Source of the DNA: Amoebophrya sp. A120 | Taxonomy: Eukaryota; Sar; Dinophyceae; Syndiniales; Amoebophryaceae | Length of the DNA stretch: 64,000 nucleotides | NCBI GenBank assembly: GCA_905178155.1 | Contig: CAJINV010000003.1 | Coordinates: forward strand, 6,415,985-6,479,984 | Direction: 5' to 3' | Shown: in pieces, positions 49,901 through 60,322 of the stretch | Layout of the letters: each line of letters opens with the position of its first letter | Numbering within the stretch: position 1 is the stretch's first letter | Notes under the pieces: generated by a model | The model's input: the letters and a program-made list of their open reading frames with translations, nothing else | Database searches by the model: none | Told to the model about the DNA's origin: nothing | Made by a program: the position numbers and the translations under genes

Positions 49901-52900
49901 GTGGAGGTGCAACATCTTCACTTGAGCCTGCTCCGTCGCAGCAGGTGCAGCTGCGGCACTCGGGGGAGGAGCTGGACCGCGGCAATTTTCTGGCGCAGAT
50001 CACACTGGACGCAGTGATTGAGGAATCGGCGGAACCCTTCTGGAACCGCGACTGGATCGACGTGGACCAGCTGCAGCTGCAATGCAGGAAGCTTGCGACC
50101 ACGACGGCGTCCAAGCAGAGCCTGTACTTCAGCCCACACTCGGAGGGCGAGGCCAGCGACCACGTGTTCCTCCCGACAGAGGAAGGAACAAACTCCAATG
50201 AAGATGAAGACGACGCGCAGGAGGACGAGGCGAGGTTGCCAACCAGCGCCGGACGAGTACTAGGGGAAGAACCACTTGGAGGGAACAAGCACGACAGGAC
50301 GAGCAGTGGTAGCGCAGCCCTCGTCGCGCCGCTCACGGTGGCGGTCCATAACGATCCTTTCCGGGACAGAAGCGGTAGAAGCAGCCACCTGTTGAGCACA
50401 CCAACAACAAACGAGCAGCCGCAGGTGATCACTCCGGAGACGCTGGTTGACCTGTCTGCCGTCAATGCGCCGCGCATTGAACAACCTCCAGGATCATCCG
50501 CTTGCGACCCGGCCGACAAAGCCGGGGCGGTAGACGCCAACGGTAGGCTTGTGAATCACCTGCCCGCCCAGCAGCAGAGGTCCCCGCTACTGAATGCCGC
50601 GTCTCTAACCGGGGCCCTGGAGGATGCAGACTGCGTGAACCTGGTGGACCCGCCGCAGCTGCTGCCAGGGGAGGAGGAAGTGAAGTCGTCAGCCTCGTCG
50701 GAGAGTACCGGTTCGTCCAACCTCACTACCGCGATGCCGCTGGAGCGCCGCGGCCCGGCCGGGGCCGCGCTGCACCCCTTTAGCCCGGCGTCTCGCCGAC
50801 TGAGCGCGTCGGAGAACAATGTGCAATCGTGGAGCAGCAGCGGCTCGGCGCTGGCGGAAAACAGTGCTGGAAATCTGCTCGGTGCAGCGCATGGTGCTAG
50901 TACCACTCAGATCATGTTGACGCCTCGGTTAGCGGACCCCGCCCTTGCGGAGCCACAGACGAGTCAAGACCTTCGGAAGACGCATAGCCGGCACCACCGA
51001 ATCTTTCCCACGATTTCGACGGACAACCCGCTGTTTCTCCGCAGCGCGTTGTATGGCTTATATCCGCCCGAATCTCCACCGCACCATCTGCGGGTGATGA
51101 GCTTTAACGTGCTCTGTCCCGAGTACGCCCTCAGCAACTTAGCAAGGGAGCGACTGTATATTGCATCTTGATAGAGTCAATTTGTCTCTCATCCTGATGG
51201 AGTCCTGGGATTCATCCTCTTTTGAGCCCTTTACTCAGTAACATCATCAACGTCACAGTCTTGTTTTTGGCGCTTTTTATCTGCTCTCGTCTGCGGTGTC
51301 CTAGGCAGTATCAGTAATCAAGAAGTGAAATTAGAATTATGCATTGGATTTTTACCCATCGATCTACCCGAATTAATAACAAAAAAACAGCTATGCCTCT
51401 TGTCCAGTGGAGTACCTGGAAACTGCCTATCGGTTACCGCACTGCCTGCTTGAGCTTCAGCAAGTAAATGCGGATTGCGTTTGTCTGCAAGAGGTGAGCG
51501 CGCACTGGTATGAGCAGGGAATAAAACCGCTGCTGGAAGCGGACTACATATGTTTTCACAAGTGCAAGGCTCACATCGAAAACCGGGCGTTTTTCGTCAC
51601 AGAGGGTTGTGCCATTTTCTTTCGCCGGACGAGGTTTAAGGTGCTGCAAGCCAATCAGGTACAAAGTCACATTTTCTGTATGAGACTGCAATCGTTTTTG
51701 TCTTATACTTATGTCGTTTGTAGTGGTTGTGGTTGTACAAGCCGTTTTGTTTACTAGAACAACTCGCAAAGCTGAAGCCGCGAGTGTCTCATTGCCGCGT
51801 CTCAATTGTCAACACGGACTCTCGGCCAGCACGATTAGTTGTATCTATTTGGGAGAATAAAACGTACATCAGGTGTCATTGTCGCAGATATCCGTCAGAA
51901 CAATTCCGAGCTCGCACACAGTCGGCATGTCCCCTAGGCTCTCTCTCAGTGAAAAGAAACGAACAACTTGCTCGTACGCTATGGCAAGTAGGCTAGGCAC
52001 GCAGGTGCGAAAGATATCAAAAAGAAAATACGCGAGCGAGAGACACTTTCTCGGCATTTAATATGGTAAAACACGGAACCGCTTTCAGGGCGGTCGTGTG
52101 CTCGTTCGTCATTTCGCTTGCAGTTACTGAGAATCAATGGTAGGGCAGGGGAGCGCAAGTTTATTATGACTTGCTGGTGAGGAGAGGAGTTTTTTGTTCT
52201 GATAGCGGAGTTTGTACCAGCACGCAGATCTTGTGCGAAAGGTTGAAGAGTTGGATCAAGTGCGGTTGCCGGGAATGAAGCGGGTATCGGAAGTACTGCA
52301 GCGGGTCAACAGCGTCGCGCAAATCGTGCTGGTAAGAAGTAGAATCTTTTTGTTCAAAAATAGTATTTGAAAAAAATGCACTTGTACAGGTTTTGAAAAT
52401 CATCTTGTTTTCCCATGGTTTTTCACTTAGGTTGTAGAAAGAAGCCAACATCACAACAAGTTCAAGTTGTTTTTCACCCGCTTTTGCAGCGCATCGCCAT
52501 CGGCAACGATGCCCGAGTCTCGCAGCGTCACCGTGCTGATGCACGAGCTAGCAAGCTGAGGCGAAAATAAAGTATGTTTGTATAAAACTGTGAATCAGGT
52601 CGAGGACTTTGTGTCCAAGGAGCGGCTGGTAGTGGCGAACACGCACCTATTCTCACCGCCAGCAATGAAAAACATTCGCATGCTGCAGACGCTCACCGTT
52701 TTGAAGGAGGTCGAGGCCTTGATCGCAAAGAGTCAGGCGACCAGCCGGGTGACTCCCAGAACACTGGTAACTACAATACATGGTGGGCTTCATCGCCCTG
52801 CTTGGACATTTATTACGATGTGATTGTGATCACGGTAGAAAGCGATAGAAAGGTCCACTATGTCGCACTCGAAAATCCTTCCTCTTCGGCCTGTCGTTCT

Positions 52901-54019
52901 TGCAAACTGTAGTTTTAGCAGCGGAACAAGCGTGTCTAGTGCACAATTTTGTTTGACGAGGACGTGTTATATGTTCTGAAAAAAAGATTTGTGGCGATCT
53001 GAATGCTGATCCGTGGAGCGGTGTGTGGGAGCTGCTTCGCAAGAACTCCGTCCCACCAGAGCACGAAGATTGGTGGCCCTTCGACCCTCCTACGAAGGCG
53101 CCGTTCGTTATGGAAGCGTCAGGTTTGAAATCGTCAAAGTTGAAATAGTTTGTCATGCATAAAATGCAAGGCATGAAGTGCCTGTCTTGCCGGGATGGAA
53201 AGTGAAACAGATTGTGAGCCTATTTAGGGTTTGGGATAGAGCTGCTAAAGGAGCATGACAAAAGCAGTCTTCTGTGCCCAAACAGAATGAAAAATTGGAT
53301 TCCGGTGCTCCGAAGATTTGTCATGCGCCGCCTGGAAATTGGGCTTCCAACTGGTATCCGTTTTATGCATGGCAAATTATTTCAACTTTGTCGATTTCAA
53401 ACCTGACACTCCCATATTCGTCGCTGCAGCAGGTGCGGTTTCCGTGTCCAGACAGGAAGCAGCAGCGCAGACGAAGACGAAAGGCAGTGCGGGTGCGACC
53501 GGGAACGCTAAGCTGGCACCATCCGTTCCAGACACGGGCGCAGCAGACAAGGATAGCACTAGTACGGCAAAAAATACAACTTTATTAGCAGCGAATGCGC
53601 AGCAGCAGCTGAGCGGCGCAGCATCAGCATGCAACAGCAACGGCGGCGAGACAGATGCAAACAATACGACCACGACTGCGAGCACTTCCGGTAGCAAGCC
53701 GCCGCCTGGTATTGCGCTGCAGCATGGATTAGATCTTCGGGACGCTTACGAGCCACTTTATGCCTCGCACCAGTGGGCGACCTTCGGTTGCAACGACGCG
53801 GGGAGCAGTCGCATCATTGATTACATTTTTGCGTCCTCCACCTTGCAGCCGAGGCGTGTCAAGCAAACGTCACTGAAAAAAGACCTGCAAGGTCCGACCG
53901 GGCGGTACCCCAGCGATCATATCGCAATCGCGGTCGATTTCGACTACTTGCCCGCGAACGTCGCTCCTCCGCCTGCTAGGACATCAACACAAGCAGCAAC
54001 GACTGGGGTCGTGTCGTGA
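43955..54019 (+). CDS. PDE12: PDE12-type 2',5'-phosphodiesterase/deadenylase with PAM2-bearing N-terminal extension
   Basis: EEP-fold nuclease. Family members cleave 2',5'-oligoadenylate and poly(A) tails. Proposed exons: 43955-44042, 44402 to about 44755, about 44974-45413, 45725-46118, 46370-49141, 49312-51155, 51391-51658, 52221-52331, 52599-52766, 52987-53122 and 53430-54019. The catalytic core reads VMSFNVLCPEYA, ADCVCLQEV (metal Glu), LVVANTHLF, ICGDLNADP, PPEHEDW, IIDYIFASS and YPSDHIAIAVDF, matching PDE12 more closely than CCR4. A family-like N-terminal domain lies at about 49312-49600. The large middle exons are His/Gln/Pro/Ser-rich and include a PAM2 motif. The first three joins are tentative; from exon 45725 on, phases agree well. 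Human PDE12 is about 600 residues and mitochondrial; here the extension more than triples the length. Confidence 0.8.
44756..44968 (+). mobile_element. Introner element with long inverted arms
   Basis: TGCTA at 44751-44755 and 44969-44973 flanks an element whose ends are inverted: left CCCACAGAAAAAGACAGGCA and right TGCCTGTCTTTTTCTGTGGG. Similarity extends about 45 bp into each arm. It splits the early coding region of the PDE12-like gene after LLHAVLA. Excision of exactly one TGCTA plus the element leaves a one-nucleotide frame discrepancy with the next best frame, so the splice borders are unsettled. Confidence 0.75.
48236..48265 (+). other. PAM2 motif (PABP MLLE-binding) in the PDE12-like protein
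   Basis: Residues LNHAAKEFTP fit the PAM2 core L-N-x-x-A-x-E-F-x-P at every defined position. A second, degenerate copy VHAIREFTPG lies at 48365-48394 and lacks the leading Leu-Asn. PAM2 peptides bind the MLLE domain of cytoplasmic poly(A)-binding protein in PAN3, Tob and other mRNA-decay factors. Confidence 0.75.
51659..52220 (+). other. Long intron (562 bp) in the PDE12-like gene
   Basis: Donor GTACAAAGTC after LQANQ and acceptor GTACCAG before HADLVRKVEELD, phase 0 on both sides. No protein-like frame or inverted arm was seen inside. It is the longest intron proposed in the window apart from the uncertain one after 59.0 kb. Confidence 0.65.
52431..52550 (+). other. Possible optional exon of the PDE12-like gene
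   Basis: A GC-rich island within 52332-52598. If used, it has acceptor CACTTAG, 40 open codons ending SVTVLMHEL, and a 48-bp GC-AG intron to the next exon, all phase 0. Skipping it gives one 267-bp GT-AG intron, also phase 0, and a spacing closer to human PDE12. Both readings are possible. Confidence 0.35.
53118..53407 (+). mobile_element. Introner element with 47-bp inverted arms inside a GT-AG intron
   Basis: Left arm 53118-53164 and right arm 53361-53407 are inverted copies matching at 44 of 47 positions (ends GTCAGGTTTGAAATCG). The intron itself is 53123-53429 with donor GTTTGAAATC inside the left arm and acceptor GCAG 22 nt past the right arm, phase 1. The acceptor is a GCAGCAG (NAGNAG) pair giving either Ala-Gly or Gly at the joint. 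Three copies of TTGTCATGC or its complement lie inside. Confidence 0.8.
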
Positions 54020-55819
54020 TCACGCTGTTGTGATAGATTGCACAACCCGGGGGCAATTCGTCATCGTATTGTCAACTTTGATATTAAAGATTATCAGTGA
54101 AGAAGATTCACCACCAGTTTTTGAATTTGTATTCAGCAATGGTAAAAAAGGTCCTATTCTTTTTGTTTTTCTCACACACACACACACAAGGAATTCGTTG
54201 TGGTCACCGCGATGTCGAGAGTCACAGCGAAAGTGCTCCGGTTCAGGGCAGAGTCACATCTTGTACTATCAGGTAAGACAGATTTCGATTTCATTCAGAT
54301 TACAAGACAGCAACAGTATGGCCACGAGGCAAAGTGGTATTTTGGCTTACAGATATATCTATTGTAGTGTATGCGTATAATTATATATAAACGTCAGCAG
54401 GTGGCGAAAAAAAGCGCCACTGTCTCGGTGAATACGAGGCCGAAACAGATAAATGGATATACGTAACTAACATTCTTTTTTTGGCGGAAGATTACTTTCT
54501 ATGTTCCCGAAGCCTGTGCTCGCAAAGAAAACGATGTAGCGACACACTTTATGTTTTGTATTGATTCGACTATCTTATCACATACTATACTCATTATGAT
54601 TATCGAAGCAGACGCCAAAGAGCAACGACGACTTACTTGTCAGCGGTAAAAATAGTTCACAGATTATCACAGTATAAAAGCGAAAGCTTGAAAGCCACGT
54701 AAAAATTAGTTGATACACATCAGAAGTTCTAGTCACTTCGACTTGAGCAGGTTGTCTTTATTGTCCTAAATTGTCAACACATCGTTCAAATATAATCGTA
54801 GACTCGGAGATTAGGGGGGTGTAAGCCGTTTGGTCTCGAAAAAAAAAAAGATAACCAACTTCATCACCGACCAACGGCTTATCCTGGCCTAATTCGATCT
54901 TCACGTATTGATTAGCAGAGCCCATCACGAATGAATGGGTGTCGGTCGTTGATGTCTCTTTGAGGTGGAGCATCTTCACACCGAAATTGACTTGTTGTCT
55001 TTTAGCTACAATTTACACAAATTACACCTCGTTCGCACGACGGACGGACTCGTGCGAATAAGGTAAAGGCAAATGCTCTAGCAGGTTAGCACCAGATTGT
55101 CCTAGCGAATCAGATCTTATGGCAGCGCCAGCACGGCGTAATATGATCAAAAGCCATTACAAGAGTACCAGAAGCACAACGACACAACCTCGTCGGGTCC
55201 GTATTCGCTTCAAATTATCATGTCAGCACATTACTCAAGCAGCAGCGTGAACCACAACTTTTGACTCACTGATATAGCGAATGAGCAGTTCTTCACTGTT
55301 CCTTTCTCTGTACCTATTTGGTGCCTTAGATCTAGACGAAGGAGCGCTTGGAAACCACAGGAACAGCAATCTGACGACAGGACAACCTGACGTGAGCCGG
55401 CTCTTCCGCAATGGCAGCGTTGAACTTGTTCGCCTGTCTAGTTCCCGTCTTTTTTTTTCTCGTCGTTGAAGCTGGTATTTGGGAGCGGGAGCGATGGCGC
55501 AGATGGAAAGTGGTTCCGGCTTTTACTGCTCAAGCGTACTAACCATAAAATCATGCGCTTGCCCGGGCCTCCGTGCTGCATAATTTGCTTCAAAATGTCT
55601 ATGTCAAGTTTGATTGGAGGAGGCGGCTGTCTGAGGCGTGCCAGCTGGGGTAATGAGCTTCGACTGTAGTGACTTGTCGCCGCATGATGGCGTTTTGATC
55701 GCTTGTTGTAAGTGGGTTTTTCCCCTTAAAGTAGGACGAACAGTAGATACTTACCTGTTCCATCGAAAACGGCGTCAGCGTGGACTCAAATCATACGACC
55801 ATTGAAGAACATTTGCAAG
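54020..55819. other. Intergenic region with a short CA microsatellite
   Basis: About 1.8 kb with no recognised gene. A (CA)n run of 16-17 bp lies near 54172-54188. Small ORFs lack family motifs. Confidence 0.5.
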
Positions 55820-58800
55820 ATGAAGCGTTTCGGATCACCAGCCATTTTCTTGTGGTTGGTATCTTGCACCAGCCCTCTCAGCGCTTTTCAGTTGGCGAAG
55901 AATGGAGAGGGTGCCCAGAGCGAAGACATTTACGCTGCAACCCCCACTCTCGATGCAACCGAGCAAGAAGCAATTGTTGGCTCGGTACCTATCATGCGAA
56001 AGAGGAATTCAATTGGATGCTTTGCGTGAGCAGGGGCATCTGCATGCTCGTAATTGCTCTGTCAAACTCGCAACTTACTTATATTGAATTCATAACTACC
56101 TCGGTATTTGTCACAACCAATGTATGTGGCGAGTATTTGAATAAAGATAAACTGTATCAATCTCACGACAGCAAGCGTTGGACCTGAGTGGCATTGCTAA
56201 TGCCTACCTCACGTCAAATGGAGACGCGCCATACGACGGCAACAGGAAAACGCTCCTGCAGGCGACATCTATGACGAACGTAGCTGTGATAGTCTCAACT
56301 GTATCTGTCAAAACATTAGGCATGTCTTTGTCCAGGTCGTGTAAGTGCACAGCAATTTTTTGCATACTTAGGATCCAGCATCGTGCGTCCTCTATCTCTG
56401 CATCTAGATCTAGGTGATGTGCCCGCATAGAAAAGAAATTTTTGAATGTTCATGTCGTTCTTGCATTAGGTACAGGTCCCTACAACTTTAGCGTACCTAT
56501 TTTTCGCGTATCCCTCTATCGCTCCGTATCCGTACGTAAAGAAACGGAGGATATGCTTGCAGGCCTGAGGTTGTCACAGCTGCGCAAGCCATAGCCTTGG
56601 CGAAGCAGATCGAGGTCATGCTGCCCCGAATCACTGCCTGAGACAATCGCATAACTTCGGAAGATGAATTTAGTTTTTTGCAGGACCCGAACCAGCTGTA
56701 CCAGGATGGGATTTCATCGGAAAGAATGTCATACAAAGGCGTAAAATTTCAACTTGTTTCCGTTTCGTTTCAACTCACAGCTCGCTGCATGTCTATTGCG
56801 AGGCCCTCAGCCAGGCGCCGGGACCGTGTCTGCTGAGGAAAGAGCAGCTATATTAACAGGGAAAAAGTGGAACTATGACATTGAAGTCATGTATAGTTGT
56901 CACACACTAGAAGAAGTCAATGTCAAGGGCGCAGCTATCGTGGCTTAGCACACGGAAAAGGGAAAAAATCCGCATGAAAGAAGCAAGAGCATTGTTTTTT
57001 TCGAAAAGCAACTGAATTTCTTGTCAAGCAAGGAGCGTTAGCAATTTGCGTGTTTTCAAATAACGGAAAAAAACCCACTGGGTCGCGATGCGCTTCCATA
57101 CCGGAGGAAGAGCTGCTGGTGTACTCATGTTCACACACGACATTGTTTTTGGATATGGGTCGCGAAAAAGATGGCAGATCTTGTCAGTTCGCGCGGCATG
57201 ATCCATTTTTTCTATGCCTGTCGGTCCACCCGAGTTTCGGACTCCTTCTGCAGCGCGGGACTCAGGCATGCTCTAGAAATAGTTGTCGTAGTCAGGTCGG
57301 GTTTGGGGTTTTTACTTATGTAGTGGCGTCGGTAGAGAAATATAATTTAAAGATCATTCTTGTAGAAACCTGTATATAGCACCGGGTTTAGGGTAAAGGC
57401 GTGTTCTCACGTCAGAGAGGCGACCACACTGCTCCTTCCTAGTCGTGTGCCAGGCTGCGTATTGAGCTTGCGTCGCAACTCGAAGCAGCACGATATCGGT
57501 TTCTTTCTTCTGGACGTCGACGTGCTGCACGTGAAAAACCAGATCGATTTTTCGCCCTTCTACCAGCAGCAGCGGCAGGGAATTGATATTGCTTCCTCGG
57601 GCCACAATTTCGGAAGAAGTACAACGCCCAGCCACGGGAAAAGAGATTCCGATGCTGGAAGTACTGGAGAAAGTTCCAAAAAGCCTTTGACGGATTTCGA
57701 CGTCGCAATCGGAGTGTACACTCGCGACATAACGGTTCCGTACGAGCCCGACAGCTATGGCCGTTTTGAATCGGATTTGGGTCTTGAACGAGCCGAAGAC
57801 CATGGCCCCCCAAGCAAGGCCGGTACTAGTCCAAGCGCACACTTCTACCACTCCGAGAAGAGACTCTTTGAGTTTCATCCAATGCTGGGGCCGAAGCGAC
57901 CCGATGGCCCGAGCGACGACGATTGTCCGTGGCACACGAATCCAGTTTTCGATGACCAGGGCTACTTTCAGGAAGTCGTTGACGGCGAATATGTGGACTT
58001 GCGTTCCCTCACCGGCGGGGAGAAATCATAGGGGGCTCCTGAAAGGGAAATCTTTCAGCAACCGCGCAGTACGGCGATCGTGCCACGAGAAGTTTGTTTG
58101 CTGCGTCTCAACGGCGGCTACGCTTTTGTGAAAGCTACCGATGCGGGCTTTTTTTACCTGCGGGCCGTGGCAGAGCTGAGCGCCTACTTTGTGGAGGTGT
58201 CCGACGGAAGCGCGCGTGACATTGCGAAATCGACGCCCCCGTCCTCTGCGCGGGACCAGACCGAGTCGGATGCGAGGAGCAAGAAAGGCAAAGGTGTTGA
58301 AAACTCGACACCACAAACTACTGGGAAGGATGATTCTTCGATGGACTTGACGGCCCGGGTGGCCCGGCTGGAAGAGCGAGTCGCTGCGCTGACGCGGGAA
58401 AATGTAGCGTTGCGACAGGGTTCTTTACTCACTGACTCCACGACCATGAAAAGCGACCAACAGGGAGAAGCAAGCAACGTTGCTCTTGGGCGAGCGTCAG
58501 CAGGAGAAGTCGGCGACAAATTGAGACGCTGGATTGAGTATGCCAAACAGCGCTTTCCCCTCTTAAGTAAATTGTTCCGCGAGTTGGTCCTGGACCCCAA
58601 ATACGGCCGATTGCTGAACAAAACTTTTCGCGGTCCTGACCAAGCTGCCTTTGTGCAGCTGGCTCTGCCGCCCACGACCTGCAATCCGACGACGTTTTCT
58701 GATGCTGGCGGTTTCGCACAAAACGACCGCATGGGATCATCCGGAACAAGTAAGCGAGGGAGGGTACTGCTCTCTCGACTAGTTTCCACGCTCGGTGTGG

Positions 58801-60322
58801 AGCAACATTGGGATCGCATGGCATCTCATCTCCTCCCGAAAGCGTCGCGTTCATTGACACGGAATATTGCGGGCTTTCATCGTGGGAAAGCGATCGTCTC
58901 CCCTTTCAAGCAGGCGAGCAGTCTTCCGCCTCTCCACACGTCGCTCCGAAATTGCGCACAAAACTCGTGCCGCTCCGTCAGGTGCTGCACTCAGACTCGC
59001 TAAATTTTTGCGGGAAAAGAACAACAAGCAAATAGCTGTACTATACCTGTTGCTCTATCGACCGGTACTCGTTTGGTCTCTACCGCAGCAATCAAAGAAG
59101 CAACTACTTCTCCTGCTAGGAGGTTGTATTTAGAACACAGATGGTGCGGTGGAACAGAATGAACCACTCGTTTATACTACAACGAGAACATCAGTAAGAA
59201 CATCATGAATGCACAATTTATTCAGGACAGTCGCTTGTTGCTCAACATTTTTGCGCTTTGCAACTTTTGATTTGAAGATGCCAACTACACCAACATGTGG
59301 AAGCTTTCACATTTTTGCCGGTGATGATGAATACTTGATGAAGTACTGCGCTGACAATGACAAAAAATGACTTGAAGATGTGGAGGACCAGTGGACAATT
59401 ATCTATTAACATTGACGAGTCGATTTGCTGAAAACGCAAATCAGCTGGACCTACAGTTTTGCGCACTAAGTATTTTTGCTCTTTTTTCGTTTGGGTCCAT
59501 TCTTGGACCCTTCCCACGGCGGTATGAGGTCTATTGATTTCAGATGTTAACACCCCCCCTGGAGGGGGGGTGCTTCCTCATCCAGTTTTTCTTGCAGAAA
59601 AAGCTTGCTCTTTTCTTGTATAAAGTGTTGCCTTTTCAAAGATCGAAACAGCGCCGGCACCTTCGCCATACCACCGGCGGATTTAGCGTTTAGGGACACA
59701 TCAACAAGAGAACTGGAAGACCATCGGACCAGCTAGCTGAAGAGCTGGGCTTTGATGTAGCGACTTTAAATGGCGATGATTTGAGAAATAGCGGCTCGCT
59801 TTTTTTCAAAACATCGCTGAATTTAATTCCTGAGCGGGTTATAAAGAGTATCGTACTCGTATAAATGCATTACAAATTTGCTCAGCATCAGAAATAAAAT
59901 TAAAATTTGTAATGCGGATTTGGCTTCAGAAAAAAATTTGTAATGCATGACTGCAATTACTACGAGTACGATACTTTTGCACAGGATATTTGGCGCCACT
60001 TCAACGCCCCGAGCACCATCGACTACTTCTCGTTGGACGTGTATGCAAGAAAAAAACTGTGTAAGTGTAACTTTGTCTTGCAGATGTTGCAACACAGTTA
60101 CACTTGTCATGCCGGATATGCATCAGAGGCTATTTTAGTACGTGTTTTAGCATACTAGCTACGCATGACAAGTTTTCTGTCATGGAAAACAGATCTGTGA
60201 TGCTGTTCCTGGAAAAAAGTTACACTTACACAGTTTTTTTCTTCGATAACGTGGAGGGAGCGGAGAGTTTGGTGATGGAGAATTTTCCGTGGGACAAACT
60301 CCGTTTTCGGGTTTTGACCGTG
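55820..60322 (+). CDS. Secretory-pathway FkbM-type methyltransferase-like gene, many tiny introns, 3' part duplicated
   Basis: ATG 55820 starts a signal peptide (RFGSPAIFLWLVSCTSPLSA). Proposed exons: 55820-55975, 56172-56300, 56470-56492 (23 nt), 56563-56635, 56684-56740, 56781-56890, 57416-57992, 58059-58749, 58803 to about 58995, 59694-59837, 59985-60038 and 60251 to about 60322. Phases agree through 58803. Introns of 40, 48, 53, 66 and 70 bp occur next to ones of 147-525 bp. A coiled-coil-like LTARVARLEERVAALTREN lies near 58350. The 3' exons read FNAPSTIDYFSLD then VEGAESLVMENFPWDKLRFRVLTV, an FkbM motif split by an introner. Joins after 58995 are unresolved, and the tandem duplication may have broken the gene. 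Substrate unknown; probably a lumenal or secreted enzyme. Confidence 0.6.
57993..58058 (+). other. 66-bp intron removing an in-frame TAG
   Basis: The frame 57416-59003 is open except for TAG at 58029-58031. GT at 57993 and CAG at 58056-58058 bound a 66-bp, phase-0 interval containing that stop. The size fits other tiny introns of this gene. Readthrough or a nonsense mutation are the alternatives. Confidence 0.55.
59551..59572. repeat. Perfect C7/G7 hairpin (copy 2 at 60924-60945)
   Basis: CACCCCCCC, a TGGA loop and GGGGGGGTG form a 9-bp perfect stem within AT-rich sequence. It is present in both tandem units at the same offset. Function unknown; a transcript hairpin or a fragile site are possible. 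Confidence 0.8.
59838..59984 (+). mobile_element. Introner-type intron with inverted arms, GT-AG (copy 2 at 61211-61357)
   Basis: A 147-bp phase-0 GT-AG intron between LNLIPER and DIWRHFNAPS. AGTATCGTACTCGTA on the left is inverted as TACGAGTACGATACT on the right. A second inverted pair, ATGCATTACAAATTT with AAATTTGTAATGCAT, lies inside. Confidence 0.75.
60042..60248 (+). mobile_element. Introner element splitting the FkbM SLD/VEGAE motif (copy 2 at 61415-61621)
   Basis: ACGTG at 60037-60041 and 60249-60253 flanks an element with 33-bp inverted arms (left 60042-60074, right 60216-60248, 31 of 33 matching). Removing one ACGTG plus the element (212 bp) gives DYFSLD/VEGAESL in frame. The possible borders are GT..AC, GT..GT and register shifts; none is GT-AG. 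Confidence 0.85.

Noticed and set aside
59242-59553. Minus-strand 103-codon ORF present in both tandem units
   Set aside because: No motif or homologous pattern; its duplication simply follows the 1,373-bp repeat.
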